Assembly: GCF_902459695.1 (NCBI RefSeq)
Contig: NZ_CABPRZ010000003.1
Coordinates: 124,001 to 188,000, forward strand
Direction: 5' to 3'
Source of the DNA: Pandoraea terrae
GTDB lineage: Bacteria; Pseudomonadota; Gammaproteobacteria; Burkholderiales; Burkholderiaceae
Length of the DNA: 64,000 bases
Shown one piece after another: positions 53,776 through 64,000 of the stretch (positions are counted from its first letter, which is position 1; each line of letters begins with the position of its first letter). The notes below the pieces were generated by a model. The model worked only from the letters and a program-made list of their open reading frames with translations. It was not told the origin of the DNA and did not search any database. Position numbers and translations under genes: made by a program.

Positions 53776-55047
53776 TCAGGCCTCCGAGGCCGTCAGCGGA
53801 AAGTGCAGCGTGACGCGAAGCCCGCCTTCCTGCCGGTTCACGAATGTCACGCGGCCGCCCAATTGCTGGGTGAGCTTGTCGACAATCGCCAGTCCCAGCC
53901 CGCAATGGGCGTTGCCGCCGCGTGCCGGATCCAGGCGAACGAACGGCCGGACAATCCGGTTCAGATCGGCTTCCGGAATCCCGGGGCCGTTATCCTCCAC
54001 GCTCAATTGCCAGCCTTGTGCATCGTGTTTCGTGCGCACGATCAGCGGCGCGCGGCCGTACGTTACGGCATTATCGAGCAGATTATTCAGAATCCGTTCC
54101 AAAAACGTCTGCTTCAGGCGGAACGTCGGGCCTGCGTGCAGATCGAGTTCGATGGCGTGTCCCTGGTCGGTGAAGGGTTGAATCACATAAGGCAGCCGCG
54201 ACTCGACCGATGTCGGCAGGCCGTCCGATTCCACGCCGCGCGCGAATAGCAGGAATTGATCGACGATACGCGCCATCGCTTCGGCATCCCGGGTGATGCC
54301 GTCGCTCATTTGTGGGTCGTCGAGCATTTCGGCGCGCAACCGCAGCCGCGCCAACGGCGTCTTGAGATCGTGCGCGATGCCGGCGAGCATGGTGTTGCGT
54401 TCGCGGTCCGTTTGCACGATGTCGTTGCTCATCCGGTTGAAGCGTTCGGTCAATTGACGCAGTTCCAGCGGCCCGCGTTCCTTGACCGGCGTGCGGGTGC
54501 GGTGCGTCGCCAGATGTTCGGCGGCCGCGGCCATGTCGCGCACCGGGCGTTGCAACTGCCATGCGGCGAACAGCGCGAACACGACCGTGATGCCGATCAC
54601 GACGGCCAGTCCCGGCAGAATCGTCGCCGTTCCGGGCGGACTGCGGACCGACAGGATGGGGGTGGCGATCCAGTAATTGTGATCGGGCAGGCGCGCCCAG
54701 ATGCGAGGCGGCGGCGTGCGCTCGATGCGCAGCTCCGTGCCGGGCGGCAATCGACGTGCAAGCTGGACCGTCAGGCGTTGGGCCTGATTGGCGGGCTCGA
54801 ACTCGTCCCCGTGGGCAAGGTGGGCCGGGACCACCTGGACGAGATCGGGCAACGTCAAGGAGGAGCGGCCGTCATGGACTTCGGCGGCGCTCTTGATGAG
54901 GAACGCCATCTGGTCTGCGGCGTTCTGGATGCGGGTGTCATCGCGATCGCTGCGCAGAATCGTCAGATACGAGAAATGACTGATGACGAGCGCCGCGATA
55001 ATCAGCAGCGCGAGCCGGCCGAACAGGGTGTCGAAACGCCGTTTCAT
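53776..55047 (-). CDS. envZ: EnvZ-like sensor histidine kinase
   Basis: 423 residues with two helices (about 10-30 and 145-165) flanking a periplasmic sensor domain. A HAMP domain follows (QRPVRDMAAAAEHLATHR), then the phospho-acceptor site GIAHDLKTPLARLRLRAE with histidine near 232 and the ATP-binding boxes NNLLDNAVTYG, DNGPGIP and GLGLAIVDKL. It phosphorylates the response regulator encoded just upstream, whose stop it overlaps by 4 bases. By likeness and gene order it is EnvZ, which responds to osmolarity or envelope state. Confidence 0.92.
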   Translation of the reverse strand: MKRRFDTLFGRLALLIIAALVISHFSYLTILRSDRDDTRIQNAADQMAFLIKSAAEVHDGRSSLTLPDLVQVVPAHLAHGDEFEPANQAQRLTVQLARRLPPGTELRIERTPPPRIWARLPDHNYWIATPILSVRSPPGTATILPGLAVVIGITVVFALFAAWQLQRPVRDMAAAAEHLATHRTRTPVKERGPLELRQLTERFNRMSNDIVQTDRERNTMLAGIAHDLKTPLARLRLRAEMLDDPQMSDGITRDAEAMARIVDQFLLFARGVESDGLPTSVESRLPYVIQPFTDQGHAIELDLHAGPTFRLKQTFLERILNNLLDNAVTYGRAPLIVRTKHDAQGWQLSVEDNGPGIPEADLNRIVRPFVRLDPARGGNAHCGLGLAIVDKLTQQLGGRVTFVNRQEGGLRVTLHFPLTASEA

Positions 55048-55760
55048 GCTGCGGAGTCAGCGCGTTTGCCGTCCGGCACAAAGATATAGCCGCGGCCGCG
55101 CACGGTCTGGATAAAGCGGGGGTTCTGCGCGTCTTCGTCGAGCAGCCGGCGCAGACGCCAGATTTGCACGTCGATGCCGCGGTCGTTGACGTCGCTGTCC
55201 GCGCCGTACAGGAGTTCGATGATCCGTTCGCGCGAGAGCACTTGCATCGCATGATTGACCAGCAGGCGCAGCAGGCCGTACTCTCCATCGGACAACGTCA
55301 GCAGCTGATTGTCACGCGTCAGGGTGCGGCTGCGGAAGTCGAGCGAGAAGGGACCGAACGCATAATTCTCGCGTTGCTCCGGCACGGCGGCGTCGGGCGT
55401 CTTGCGGCGGCGCAGCACCGCATTGATACGCGCCAGCAGCTCGCGCGGGCTGAACGGCTTGCCCAGGTAGTCGTCGGCGCCGATCTCGAGACCCACGATG
55501 CGGTCGATTTCGTCGCTGCGGGCGGTGAGCAGAATCACGGGAACGTCGTCGTTGCGGGCGCGCAGGTCGCGCAGGGCGGTGAGGCCGTCGACCTTCGGCA
55601 TCATCAGATCGAGCACGATCAATGCCGGACGTTCGCGTTCGAGCCGTGCCGCCAAGCCGTCGCCGTCATGCATCACGGCCACCGAAAAGCCGTGTCGGCT
55701 GAGGTATTCGCGCAGCAGGTCGCGCAGATCGGGATCGTCGTCAACGACTAGGATTTTCAT
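55044..55760 (-). CDS. ompR: OmpR-like response regulator
   Basis: 238 residues. The receiver has the acidic pair DDD near residue 8, the phosphorylated aspartate in VLDLMMPKVDG (about 53) and KPFSPRELLARI. The C-terminal winged helix has LSRERIIELLYG and GIDVQIWRLRRLLD, ending RFIQTVRGRGYIFVP. It is cotranscribed with envZ and divergent from mdtABC, which it may control. Its normal targets are porin and envelope genes. Confidence 0.94.
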   Translation of the reverse strand: MKILVVDDDPDLRDLLREYLSRHGFSVAVMHDGDGLAARLERERPALIVLDLMMPKVDGLTALRDLRARNDDVPVILLTARSDEIDRIVGLEIGADDYLGKPFSPRELLARINAVLRRRKTPDAAVPEQRENYAFGPFSLDFRSRTLTRDNQLLTLSDGEYGLLRLLVNHAMQVLSRERIIELLYGADSDVNDRGIDVQIWRLRRLLDEDAQNPRFIQTVRGRGYIFVPDGKRADSAA

Positions 55761-56109
55761 GGGTGTGGACTCGGCACGCGTCAGTCGGGCCGAAAACAGG
55801 CCCCGGTACCGTCATGATAGAGGGTGACGGGCCAATGCGCCGCACGATATGTTTCCAGACATTACAGCCTCGCCCACCCGTAAACTGGCGTAATAATTGA
55901 CGGCGGGCCGATAACATATGGGCGCGCGGCCGCCCTTATGCTTGAAATGCGAAGGGGGATGCCGCGCAGAACCCGGAAAAAGCAGGGCTGCGAACCGTTG
56001 GCACGACCAGACGGTCCTTAGCGTCGAATTCGGCGCGGCGTGACGCGCCGCCCCGTCTGTTATGCTGGCTCATCGCCCGCCCCGATTAACTTGTTTGCAA
56101 GAGGAACAC
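55761..56109. promoter_or_regulatory. Divergent region between ompR and mdtABC
   Basis: About 350 bases without a gene. TTGACG at 55897 could be a -35 element, but no -10 is found at the right distance. An AAGAGG ribosome site lies 7 bases before the mdtA start. Promoters of both operons must lie here; OmpR sites were not recognised by eye. Confidence 0.4.
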
Positions 56110-57471
56110 ATGACCGTCAACGGTCCTCACGGCGCTGATCAGCCGCCATCGTCCACATCGCCGACTCCCGCCGCCCCGCCTCCCGGCCGGCCCGAGCCGC
56201 CGCGCGGCGGCCGAGGCAAGCGCTGGATCGTCGGTGGCGTGTTGATCCTGATCGTGGCCAGCATTGCCGGGACCATCTATTATCGTCTGCATCAGCCGGC
56301 GGCGAATGCGCAGGGGCAGGGCGGCGGCCGTCGCGGTCCCCCCGGCGGCCCGGGCGGGGCAGGGGGCGGCGCGCCAGCCACGCCCGTCACGGCGGCGCCG
56401 GTCACGACCGGTGACCTGCCCGTCTACCTGAATGGTCTCGGCACGGTCACGCCGGCGGCAAGTGTGATTGTTCACTCGCGCGTCGACGGCCAACTCATGA
56501 AGGTCCATTTCACGGAAGGCCAGATGGTCAAGGCGGGCGCGCTGCTGGCCGAAATCGATCCGCGTCCGTTCCAGGTGCAGGTCACGCAGATGGAAGGGCA
56601 ACTCGCGCGCGATCAGGCCTTGCTCAGGAATGCCCGGCTCGATCTCGCGCGCTACCAGACGCTGATGCAGCAAGACTCGATCGCCAAGCAGACGGTCGAC
56701 ACCCAGGCATCGCTGGTGCATCAGTACGAAGGCACGGTCAAGGCCGATCAGGGGCAGCTCGACAATGCGCGGCTGCAATTGACGTACGCCAACGTCACGG
56801 CCCCGGTCAGCGGCCGCGTCGGCCTGCGCCAGGTGGATCCGGGCAACATCGTGCACGCTTCGGACACGAACGGCATCGTCATCATCAATCAGGTGCAGCC
56901 GATCTCCGTGCTCTACACGATGCCCGAAGACAACCTGCAATCCGTGCTCGGCCGCATGAACGCCGGCGAGCCGCTGCCCGTCGATGCGTTCGACCGCGCC
57001 GGCAAGAACAAGCTCGCGGCCGGCAAGTTGCTGACGGTGGACAACCAGATCGATACCACGACCGGCACCGTCAAGCTCAAGGCCGAGTTCGCGAATGAGA
57101 ACGGCGCGCTGTTTCCGAACCAGTTCGTCAACGTCAAGATGCTCGTCGACACCCTCAAGGGCGCCACGCTGATTCCGGCGGCCGCGGTGCAGCGCGGCAC
57201 GCAGGGCAGCTTCGTGTATTCGGTGCAGCCGGACAACACCGTCAAGTTGAAAGTGGTCAAGCTCGGCGCGACCGACGGCAACCACGTTGCGGTGGAGTCG
57301 GGCGTCGCCGCCGGCGAGCAATTGGTCGTCGACGGGCTCGACAAGCTGCGCGACGGTGCGAAGGTCGAAGTCATCACGGCGGCCAGCCGCAATGCCGCGA
57401 TTGCGCCGCGTCAGCCCGGCGAACGCCGCAACGGCCAAGGCGGTCAGCGCCATGGCCAGCAACCGAAATGA
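56110..57471 (+). CDS. mdtA: RND efflux membrane-fusion protein MdtA
   Basis: 453 residues from the ATG at 56110. A proline/glycine-rich cytoplasmic N-terminus precedes one membrane anchor (about 41-58). The HlyD-type core has PVYLNGLGTVTPAASVIVHS and GAGALLAEIDPRPF-like lipoyl parts, a helical hairpin, and ANVTAPVSGRVGLRQVDPG, followed by beta-barrel NGALFPNQFVNVKMLVDT. The Gly/Gln-rich tail is unusual but common in this group. It links MdtBC in the inner membrane to the outer-membrane factor encoded last. Confidence 0.93.
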   Translation: MTVNGPHGADQPPSSTSPTPAAPPPGRPEPPRGGRGKRWIVGGVLILIVASIAGTIYYRLHQPAANAQGQGGGRRGPPGGPGGAGGGAPATPVTAAPVTTGDLPVYLNGLGTVTPAASVIVHSRVDGQLMKVHFTEGQMVKAGALLAEIDPRPFQVQVTQMEGQLARDQALLRNARLDLARYQTLMQQDSIAKQTVDTQASLVHQYEGTVKADQGQLDNARLQLTYANVTAPVSGRVGLRQVDPGNIVHASDTNGIVIINQVQPISVLYTMPEDNLQSVLGRMNAGEPLPVDAFDRAGKNKLAAGKLLTVDNQIDTTTGTVKLKAEFANENGALFPNQFVNVKMLVDTLKGATLIPAAAVQRGTQGSFVYSVQPDNTVKLKVVKLGATDGNHVAVESGVAAGEQLVVDGLDKLRDGAKVEVITAASRNAAIAPRQPGERRNGQGGQRHGQQPK

Positions 57472-57511
57472 CGGCCCGGCCATATCGGCATGACTGTCTG
57501 GTGAACCGCGC

Positions 57512-60500
57512 ATGAACCCGTCCCGTCCGTTTATCCTGCGTCCGGTAGCGACCTCGCTGCTGATGGTGGCCATCCTGCTGGCCGGTTTCGTGGCGTACCG
57601 CCTGCTGCCACTGTCCGCACTGCCGGAAGTCGACTACCCGACGATCCAGGTCGTCACGCTCTATCCGGGCGCGAGCCCGGACGTCATGACCTCGTCGGTC
57701 ACCGCCCCGCTCGAACGCCAGTTCGGCCAAATGCCGGGGTTGAACCAGATGTCGTCGACCAGTTCGGGCGGCGCGTCGGTCATCACGCTCCAGTTCTCGC
57801 TCGACCTGGGCCTCGACGTGGCCGAGCAGGAAGTGCAGGCGGCGATCAACAGCGCCAGCAACCTGCTGCCGTCCGATCTGCCGATGCCGCCGATCTACAG
57901 CAAGGTGAACCCGGCGGACACGCCGATCATCACGCTGGCGGTCATGTCGAAGACGATGCCGTTGCCCAAGCTCGAGGATCTCGTCGACACGCGTCTCGCG
58001 CAGAAGATCTCGCAGTTGCCGGGCATCGGCCTCGTCAGCATTTCCGGCGGCCAGCGTCCGGCCGTCCGGATTCAGGTCAATCCGACCGCGATCACTTCCT
58101 ACGGCCTCAACATCGAAGACGTGCGCGCGTCCATCGCGGCATCGAACGTCAACCAGGCGAAGGGAAGCTTCGACGGGCCGCAGCGCGCATCGACCATCGA
58201 CGCCAACGACCAATTGCGATCGGCGGACGAATATCGCAATCTCGTCATCGCATACAAGAATGGCGGCCCGATCCGCCTGGCGGACATCGCCGACGTCATC
58301 GACGGCGCGGAAAACACCAAGCTTGCCGCCTGGGCGAACACAACGCCGGCTATCGTGCTGAATGTGCAGCGCCAGCCGGGCGCGAACGTGATCGAAACGG
58401 TGAACCGGATCAAGGCGCTGCTGCCGCAACTGCAGGCGGCGCTGCCCGGCAGCGTCGACGTGCAGTTGCTGACTGACCGCACCACCACGATCCGTGCATC
58501 GGTCGCGGACGTGCAGTTCGAACTCGTGCTGGCCGTCGCCCTGGTGGTGATGGTGATCTTCATGTTCCTGCGCAACGTGTCGGCCACGATCATCCCGAGC
58601 GTCGCCGTGCCGCTGTCGCTGATCGGCACCTTCGGCGTGATGTACCTGGCGGGCTTTTCGATCAACAACCTGACACTGATGGCGTTGACGATCGCGACCG
58701 GCTTCGTGGTCGACGATGCGATCGTGATGATCGAAAACATCGCGCGATACATGGAGAAGGGCGACACGCCGTTGCAGGCGGCGTTGAAGGGGGCGGAACA
58801 GATCGGCTTCACGATCATCTCGCTGACGTTTTCGCTGATCGCGGTATTGATTCCGCTGCTGTTCATGGGCGATGTCGTCGGACGGCTGTTTCGCGAGTTC
58901 GCGGTCACACTGGCTGTCTCGATCCTGATTTCGGCCGTGGTGTCTCTGACGCTCACGCCGATGATGTGCGCGAAGCTCCTGCGACACGTGCCGGAAGAGA
59001 AGCAGGGGCGTTTCTACCGCGTGATGGGGCATTTCTTTGACCGCGTCATTGCCAAGTACGGCGAATGGCTGACGTGGGTACTGGCGCGTCAGACCGCGAC
59101 GTTGTTCGTTGCCCTTGCCACGCTGGTGCTGACCGTGTTGCTGTATCTCTGGGTGCCGAAGGGTTTCTTCCCGACGCAGGATACGGGCGTGATCCAGGGG
59201 ATTTCCGAGGCGCCGCAGTCGATATCGTTTTCGGCCATGGCCACGCGCCAGGAAGCGCTCGTCGCGCAGGTTCTCAACGACCCGGCGGTCGAATCCGTGT
59301 CGTCATTCATCGGTGTCGACGGCGTGAACGCCACGCTCAACAGCGGCCGTCTGCTGATCAACCTCAAGCCCAGGGGCGAGCGCGCCGACAATGCATCGGA
59401 GATCATCCGCCGGCTGCAGACCTCGGTGGCGAACGTCGGGGGCATTTCGCTGTTCATGCAGCCGGTGCAGGATCTGACCATCGAAGACCGTATCAGCCGG
59501 ACGCAATACCAGTTCACGGTGCAGGACCCGAACCTCGACACGTTGGGCGAATGGGTGCCGAAGCTGGTGGAGAGGCTGCAGCACGTGCCGGAACTGGCTG
59601 ACGTCACGAGCGACCTGCAGGTCAACGGCTTGCAGGCGTACGTCGACATCGACCGCGACACGGCGAGCCGTCTGGGCGTGTCGCCGGCGAACGTCGACCA
59701 GGCGCTCTACAGTGCCTTCGGCCAACGCCTGATCTCGACGATCTACACGCAATCGTCGCAATACCGCGTCGTGCTGGAAGTGGCGCCGGAATACCAGAAG
59801 GGACCGGCTGCGCTGAACGCCATTTACGTTGCCTCGACGGGTGGGCAGCAGGTGCCGCTGACGGCGTTTGCGCGCATTGTCGAGAAGCCGACGCCGCTTG
59901 TGATCAACCATCAGGGGCAGTTTCCGTCGGCGACGATTTCATTCAATTTGGCCAAGGACGCTTCACTCGGCAACGCGGTCAAGGCGATCTTGGCGGCGGA
60001 GCAGTCGATCGGTTTGCCAATCAGTACGCAAACGACGTTCCAGGGCGCGGCGCAGGCCTTCCAGGCGTCGTTGTCGAATACCCTGTGGCTGATTCTCGCG
60101 GCGGTCGTCACGATGTATATCGTGCTCGGTGTGCTGTACGAGAGCTATATCCATCCGATCACGATCCTGTCGACGCTGCCATCCGCGGGGGTGGGCGCGT
60201 TGCTCGCGTTGATGGTGTCGGGCAACGACATCAGCATCATCGCGATCATCGGCATCATCTTGCTGATCGGTATCGTGAAGAAGAACGCGATCATGATGAT
60301 CGACTTCGCGCTCGAAGCGGAGCGCGAGCAGGGCATGGCGCCGCGCGAGGCGATCTATCAGGCGTGCCTGCTGCGTTTCCGTCCGATCCTGATGACGACA
60401 CTGTCCGCCGTGCTCGGCGCATTGCCGCTGATGCTCGGCTCGGGCGTCGGCTCGGAGTTGCGCCAGCCGCTCGGTATCACGATGGTCGGCGGCCTGATGG

Positions 60501-60649
60501 TCAGTCAGGTGCTGACGCTGTTCACGACGCCAGTCATCTATTTGTGGTTCGACCGACTCGCGCGCCGCGTAAACGCGTGGCGCGAGCGCAAGTTCGGACC
60601 GTCCGAGCCGTCGCATGCGTTTGATTCGACGGACGGCGACGCGCCATGA
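57512..60649 (+). CDS. mdtB: RND efflux transporter MdtB
   Basis: 1045 residues, the usual RND size, with 12 helices in two repeats and two large periplasmic loops. The proton-relay aspartates are in the fourth helix ([15 protein letters not shown], about 400-410), and the helix-10 part has [16 protein letters not shown]. It pumps drugs, bile-salt-like compounds or other amphiphiles using the proton gradient. MdtB and MdtC form a mixed trimer. It starts 40 bases after mdtA and overlaps mdtC by 4 bases. Confidence 0.95.
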   Translation: MNPSRPFILRPVATSLLMVAILLAGFVAYRLLPLSALPEVDYPTIQVVTLYPGASPDVMTSSVTAPLERQFGQMPGLNQMSSTSSGGASVITLQFSLDLGLDVAEQEVQAAINSASNLLPSDLPMPPIYSKVNPADTPIITLAVMSKTMPLPKLEDLVDTRLAQKISQLPGIGLVSISGGQRPAVRIQVNPTAITSYGLNIEDVRASIAASNVNQAKGSFDGPQRASTIDANDQLRSADEYRNLVIAYKNGGPIRLADIADVIDGAENTKLAAWANTTPAIVLNVQRQPGANVIETVNRIKALLPQLQAALPGSVDVQLLTDRTTTIRASVADVQFELVLAVALVVMVIFMFLRNVSATIIPSVAVPLSLIGTFGVMYLAGFSINNLTLMALTIATGFVVDDAIVMIENIARYMEKGDTPLQAALKGAEQIGFTIISLTFSLIAVLIPLLFMGDVVGRLFREFAVTLAVSILISAVVSLTLTPMMCAKLLRHVPEEKQGRFYRVMGHFFDRVIAKYGEWLTWVLARQTATLFVALATLVLTVLLYLWVPKGFFPTQDTGVIQGISEAPQSISFSAMATRQEALVAQVLNDPAVESVSSFIGVDGVNATLNSGRLLINLKPRGERADNASEIIRRLQTSVANVGGISLFMQPVQDLTIEDRISRTQYQFTVQDPNLDTLGEWVPKLVERLQHVPELADVTSDLQVNGLQAYVDIDRDTASRLGVSPANVDQALYSAFGQRLISTIYTQSSQYRVVLEVAPEYQKGPAALNAIYVASTGGQQVPLTAFARIVEKPTPLVINHQGQFPSATISFNLAKDASLGNAVKAILAAEQSIGLPISTQTTFQGAAQAFQASLSNTLWLILAAVVTMYIVLGVLYESYIHPITILSTLPSAGVGALLALMVSGNDISIIAIIGIILLIGIVKKNAIMMIDFALEAEREQGMAPREAIYQACLLRFRPILMTTLSAVLGALPLMLGSGVGSELRQPLGITMVGGLMVSQVLTLFTTPVIYLWFDRLARRVNAWRERKFGPSEPSHAFDSTDGDAP

Positions 60650-63600
60650 ATCTCTCGGCCGTATTCATCAGGCGCTCCGTCGCGACCGTCCTTCTGACGA
60701 TCGGCGTGACGCTGGCCGGCATGGTCGCGTTTGGATTGTTGCCGGTGTCGCCGTTGCCGCAGGTCGATTTTCCGACGATCTCCGTGTCCGCGTCGCTGCC
60801 GGGCGCAAGCCCGGAGACAATGGCCGCGAGCGTGGCCACGCCGCTCGAACGGGCGCTCGGGCGCATTGCCGGCGTGACGGAGATGACGTCGAACAGCTCG
60901 CTCGGCTCGACCCGCGTGACGCTGCAGTTTGATCTCGATCGCGACATCAACGGTGCAGCGCGCGACGTCCAGGCCGCCATCAATGCGGCGCGCAGCCTGC
61001 TGCCGACGGGCCTGCCGAGCAATCCGACTTACCGCAAGGTCAATCCGGCCAGCGCGCCGGTGTTGATCCTGGCGCTCACCTCGGAGAGCATGACGCGCGG
61101 CCAGATGTATGACGCCGCCTCGACCATCCTCGCGCAAAAAATCTCGCAGCTCCGGGGCGTGGGCGACGTGACGGTCGGCGGCAGCTCGCTGCCGGCGGTG
61201 CGCGTCGAGTTGAATCCGATGGCGCTGAACAAATACGCCATTCCGCTCGAGAAGGTACGCACGGCAATTCAGTCCGTCAATGCCAATCGCCCCAAGGGCG
61301 CGCTCGAAGATGGCGACCGCCGATGGCAGATTCTGGCCAACGATCAGGCGACGTCGGCGAAGGACTATCTGCCGGTCATTGTCAGCTATCAGAACGGCCA
61401 TCCGGTCCGTCTGCAGGATATCGCCACGGTGGTGGATTCCGTGCAGGATCTGCGCAATGCGGGCTCGGCCAACGGCAAGCCGTCGGTGCTGTTGGTGATC
61501 ACCACCCAGCCGGGCGCGAACATCATTCAGACGGTCGATAGCATCAACGCGATCCTGCCGACGCTGCGCGCGTCGATTCCGGCAGCGATCAATCTTGATG
61601 TGGTGATGGACCGCACGCCGACCATACGCGCCTCGCTGCGCGAAGTCGAGCACACGCTGCTGATTTCGATCTCGCTGGTCGTCATGGTGGTGTTCCTCTT
61701 CCTGCGAAACTGGCGCGCGACGCTGATTCCGAGCGTCGCGGTGCCCGTCTCGCTGATCGGGACGTTCGCCGTGATGTATCTGTGCGGCTTCAGTCTGGAC
61801 AATCTGTCGCTGATGGCGTTGACCATCGCCACCGGCTTCGTCGTCGACGATGCGATCGTTGTGCTCGAGAATATCTCCCGGCACATCGAGGAAGGCCTGT
61901 CGCCAATGGCCGCGGCGCTGAAGGGCACGCGCGAAGTCGGGTTCACCGTGTTGTCGATGAGTATTTCGCTGGTCGCGGTGTTCATTCCGCTGTTGATGAT
62001 GGGCGGCATCGTCGGCCGCCTGTTCCGTGAGTTCGCCGTGACGCTGTCGGTGGCGATCCTGGTTTCGCTCGTCGTCTCGCTGACGACGACGCCGATGATG
62101 TGCTCGCGACTGCTGAAGGCGCGCAAGCCCGCGGCTTCGGTGCTTGGGCACGATGCGCCGCCCGCGTCGGCGACACCGGTGAAGCCGTCCATCTGGACGC
62201 GCATGGGCAAATTTTCGGAGCGCGCGTTCAACGGCTTGTTGCGTCAATACGAGGAGTCGCTGGCGTGGGCATTGCGGCACGGCCCGCTGATGATGCTGAT
62301 CCTGCTCGGGACGATCTGCCTGAACGTCTGGCTCTACATGGTGGTTCCGAAGGGCTTCTTTCCGCAGCAGGACACGGGGCGCATGATCGGATTCATCCAG
62401 GCCGATCAAGCCATCTCGTTCCAGGCGATGGAAAAGAAGCTCGCCAACTTCATCAGCATCGTGCAGGCCGATCCGGCGGTCGATACGGTCACCGGTTTCA
62501 CGGGCGGCTCGCGGCGCAATAGCGGTGCGATGTTCGTCACACTCAAGCCGATCAAGGCACGCAAGGTTTCCGCCGATCAGGTGATCGCCCGGTTGCGCGT
62601 CAAGCTCGCGAAGGAGCCGGGGGCGAACCTGTTCCTGCAATCTGTGCAGGATATCCGCGTCGGCGGCCGCGCGAGCAACGCGCAATACCAATACACGCTG
62701 CAAGCGGACGATCTCAATGAACTGCGCGAGTGGGAGCCAAAGGTGCGCAATGCGCTGTCGCGCGTGCCGACGATCGTGGACGTGAACACCGACCAGGAAG
62801 ACAAGGGCTTGCAGACCTCGCTCGTGATCGACCGCGATCAGGCCTCCCGCCTCGGCATCACGGCAAACATGATCGACAGCGTGCTCAATGACGCGTTCGG
62901 GCAGCGGCAGGTCTCCACCATCTACAACCCGCTGAACCAGTACCACGTGGTGATGGAAGTCGCGCCGCAGTGGTGGCAGAGTCCCGAGTCGCTCAAGGAT
63001 ATCTACGTGGTGACGGCCGGCGGGGCGCAGGTGCCGCTGTCGACCTTCTCGAAGTTTGGTCCGACCAATACGGCGTTGGGCGTGTCTCACCAGGGGCAGT
63101 TCGCCGCGAGCACAATCTCGTTCAACCTGCCGCCGGGCGTGTCGCTCGGCGATGCGCAGCGTGCAGTCGACGACGCCGTCGCTCGTCTGGGCATGCCGAC
63201 GTCGGTGCACGGCAGTTTCCAGGGCACGGCTCAGGCGTTCCAGGATTCGCTCAGCAGCCAGCCGGTCCTGATCCTGACCGCACTGTTGACCGTGTATATC
63301 GTGCTGGGCATCCTGTACGAGAGCTACGTCCATCCGCTGACGATCCTCTCGACCCTGCCGTCAGCCGGCGTGGGGGCGCTCCTGGCGTTGCTCGTGTGCG
63401 GCACCGAGTTCTCCATCATCGCCCTGATCGGGGTGATCTTGCTGATCGGGATCGTCAAGAAGAACGCGATCATGATGATCGACTTCGCGCTCGACGCGCA
63501 GCGGCGGCAGAACATGGCGCCGCGCGATGCGATCTTTCAGGCGTGCATCTTGCGGTTCCGGCCGATCATGATGACGACGATGTCCGCCATGCTCGGTGCG

Positions 63601-63810
63601 GTGCCGCTCGCGCTGGGCACGGGCGATGGCGCGGAATTGCGCCAGCCGCTGGGCATCTCGATTGTCGGCGGTCTGCTGGTCAGTCAGTTGCTCACGCTGT
63701 ATACGACGCCGGTCGTCTATCTTTATCTCGATCGTTTGCGCGCGCGCATGCAGCGCTTGCGCGTGCGCCGCCGCGCCGCAAGTCCTTCTGTGGAGATCGG
63801 CCATGGCTAA
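60646..63810 (+). CDS. mdtC: RND efflux transporter MdtC
   Basis: 1054 residues, a paralogue of MdtB with the same topology. The relay motif [15 protein letters not shown] is intact, as are the porter-domain patterns [10 protein letters not shown] and the C-terminal [16 protein letters not shown]. It works in the MdtBC heterotrimer, where the two subunits have different tasks. Translation is coupled to mdtB (ATGA) and to the following gene (8-base overlap). Confidence 0.95.
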   Translation: MNLSAVFIRRSVATVLLTIGVTLAGMVAFGLLPVSPLPQVDFPTISVSASLPGASPETMAASVATPLERALGRIAGVTEMTSNSSLGSTRVTLQFDLDRDINGAARDVQAAINAARSLLPTGLPSNPTYRKVNPASAPVLILALTSESMTRGQMYDAASTILAQKISQLRGVGDVTVGGSSLPAVRVELNPMALNKYAIPLEKVRTAIQSVNANRPKGALEDGDRRWQILANDQATSAKDYLPVIVSYQNGHPVRLQDIATVVDSVQDLRNAGSANGKPSVLLVITTQPGANIIQTVDSINAILPTLRASIPAAINLDVVMDRTPTIRASLREVEHTLLISISLVVMVVFLFLRNWRATLIPSVAVPVSLIGTFAVMYLCGFSLDNLSLMALTIATGFVVDDAIVVLENISRHIEEGLSPMAAALKGTREVGFTVLSMSISLVAVFIPLLMMGGIVGRLFREFAVTLSVAILVSLVVSLTTTPMMCSRLLKARKPAASVLGHDAPPASATPVKPSIWTRMGKFSERAFNGLLRQYEESLAWALRHGPLMMLILLGTICLNVWLYMVVPKGFFPQQDTGRMIGFIQADQAISFQAMEKKLANFISIVQADPAVDTVTGFTGGSRRNSGAMFVTLKPIKARKVSADQVIARLRVKLAKEPGANLFLQSVQDIRVGGRASNAQYQYTLQADDLNELREWEPKVRNALSRVPTIVDVNTDQEDKGLQTSLVIDRDQASRLGITANMIDSVLNDAFGQRQVSTIYNPLNQYHVVMEVAPQWWQSPESLKDIYVVTAGGAQVPLSTFSKFGPTNTALGVSHQGQFAASTISFNLPPGVSLGDAQRAVDDAVARLGMPTSVHGSFQGTAQAFQDSLSSQPVLILTALLTVYIVLGILYESYVHPLTILSTLPSAGVGALLALLVCGTEFSIIALIGVILLIGIVKKNAIMMIDFALDAQRRQNMAPRDAIFQACILRFRPIMMTTMSAMLGAVPLALGTGDGAELRQPLGISIVGGLLVSQLLTLYTTPVVYLYLDRLRARMQRLRVRRRAASPSVEIGHG

Positions 63811-64000
63811 CCCTGCTGCAGTGAGCGAATTGCCGCCGTCCATTCCTTTGATGCGTCTCATGATTCGACCTTTGAACCGCCTTTCGAACCGCTCAACCCT
63901 TCGCGCCGTTGCCGCGGCCGCCGCAGCGCTCTGGCTTGCCGGTTGCGCCGTCGGCCCCGACTACGTGCGTCCGGCGATGGAAACGCCGGCGGCATTCAAG
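63803..64000 (+). CDS. Outer-membrane factor lipoprotein (NodT/OprM type), N-terminal part
   Basis: The first 66 residues; the gene runs off the window. An extended n-region precedes a lipoprotein signal with lipobox LAGC ([10 protein letters not shown]), followed by AVGPDYVRP, the common start of NodT-family outer-membrane channels. A later methionine at residue 17 or 20 would give a more normal signal length. The protein completes the MdtABC tripartite pump, and its ATG overlaps the mdtC stop. Confidence 0.85.
   Translation, partial: MANPAAVSELPPSIPLMRLMIRPLNRLSNRSTLRAVAAAAAALWLAGCAVGPDYVRPAMETPAAFK

Noticed and set aside
55890..55925. Sigma-70 promoter for mdtA built on TTGACG at 55897
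   Set aside because: The only TA-rich hexamers follow at 9-11 bases, too close for a -10.
60538..63333. A 931-codon open frame on the minus strand opposite mdtC
   Set aside because: It mirrors the codon pattern of mdtC in very GC-rich DNA, its protein is dominated by Arg, His, Asp and Gln, and it has no ribosome site. The same applies to long minus-strand frames at 56086-57573, 57374-59032 and 36555-38426.
63803..63860. Late start codons in the outer-membrane factor gene as evidence of a frameshift
   Set aside because: The frame is continuous; the long n-region is explained by start-site choice.

Overview
The window is about 64 kb of high-GC DNA that reads as a chromosome segment of a beta-proteobacterium, most likely Burkholderiales (Burkholderiaceae; a Burkholderia-, Paraburkholderia- or Pandoraea-like genome). 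The grounds are protein flavour only: a cyo operon ending in SURF1, an H-NS protein of the short Burkholderiales type, a complete type VI secretion cluster with DUF3304 lipoproteins, and mdtABC beside ompR/envZ. The genus cannot be fixed from the sequence alone. No rRNA, tRNA or CRISPR array was seen.

Layout. 1-630 is the end of a UvrD-type helicase. 665-5572 (minus) is cyoABCD plus SURF1, a cytochrome bo3 ubiquinol oxidase, divergent from an MHS-type MFS transporter (5730-7055). 7190-8646 is an ECF sigma/anti-sigma pair. 8658-10505 is a decayed mobile patch: intact BrnA antitoxin, the stump of BrnT, a Tn3-family terminal repeat, a resolvase with a changed catalytic arginine, and a HepT/MntA toxin-antitoxin pair whose toxin has a stop codon just before its RNase motif. 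10813-14896 holds a small hypothetical gene, a YgjP-type metallohydrolase, a ClC channel with CBS domains, a MarR regulator with a clear palindrome upstream, and a small membrane protein. 15081-17327 is ahpCF.

17382-44974 is a complete type VI secretion system in two divergent arms. The minus arm is tssB-tssC-tssK-tssL-(TssM-like/OmpA hybrid)-hcp-tssH-tssE. The plus arm is vgrG-DUF4123 adaptor-two DUF3304 lipoproteins-DUF2235 effector-like protein-PAAR-unknown membrane protein-tssM-tssA-tssF-tssG-tssJ. All 13 core genes are present. The block between vgrG and PAAR looks like an effector-delivery cassette: spike, adaptor, putative immunity lipoproteins, lipase-fold cargo, tip. A strong terminator sits between hcp and tssH.

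44998-53669 is a run of single genes: a BON-like exported protein, polyphosphate kinase 2, an orphan TibC-type heptosyltransferase, a YXWGXW periplasmic protein, a persulfide dioxygenase divergent from a two-gene YeeE/YedE sulfur transporter, a DHA2 drug exporter, a GNAT acetyltransferase and an H-NS gene behind about 600 bp of gene-free DNA. 53776-55760 (minus) is envZ/ompR. 56110-64000 is mdtABC and the start of an outer-membrane factor lipoprotein, a tripartite RND efflux operon that runs off the window.

The most notable items are the DUF2235 protein whose GxSxG nucleophile position is aspartate, the TssM-like/OmpA hybrid, the uncharacterised protein overlapping tssM, and the point-mutated Tn3/toxin-antitoxin remnant.
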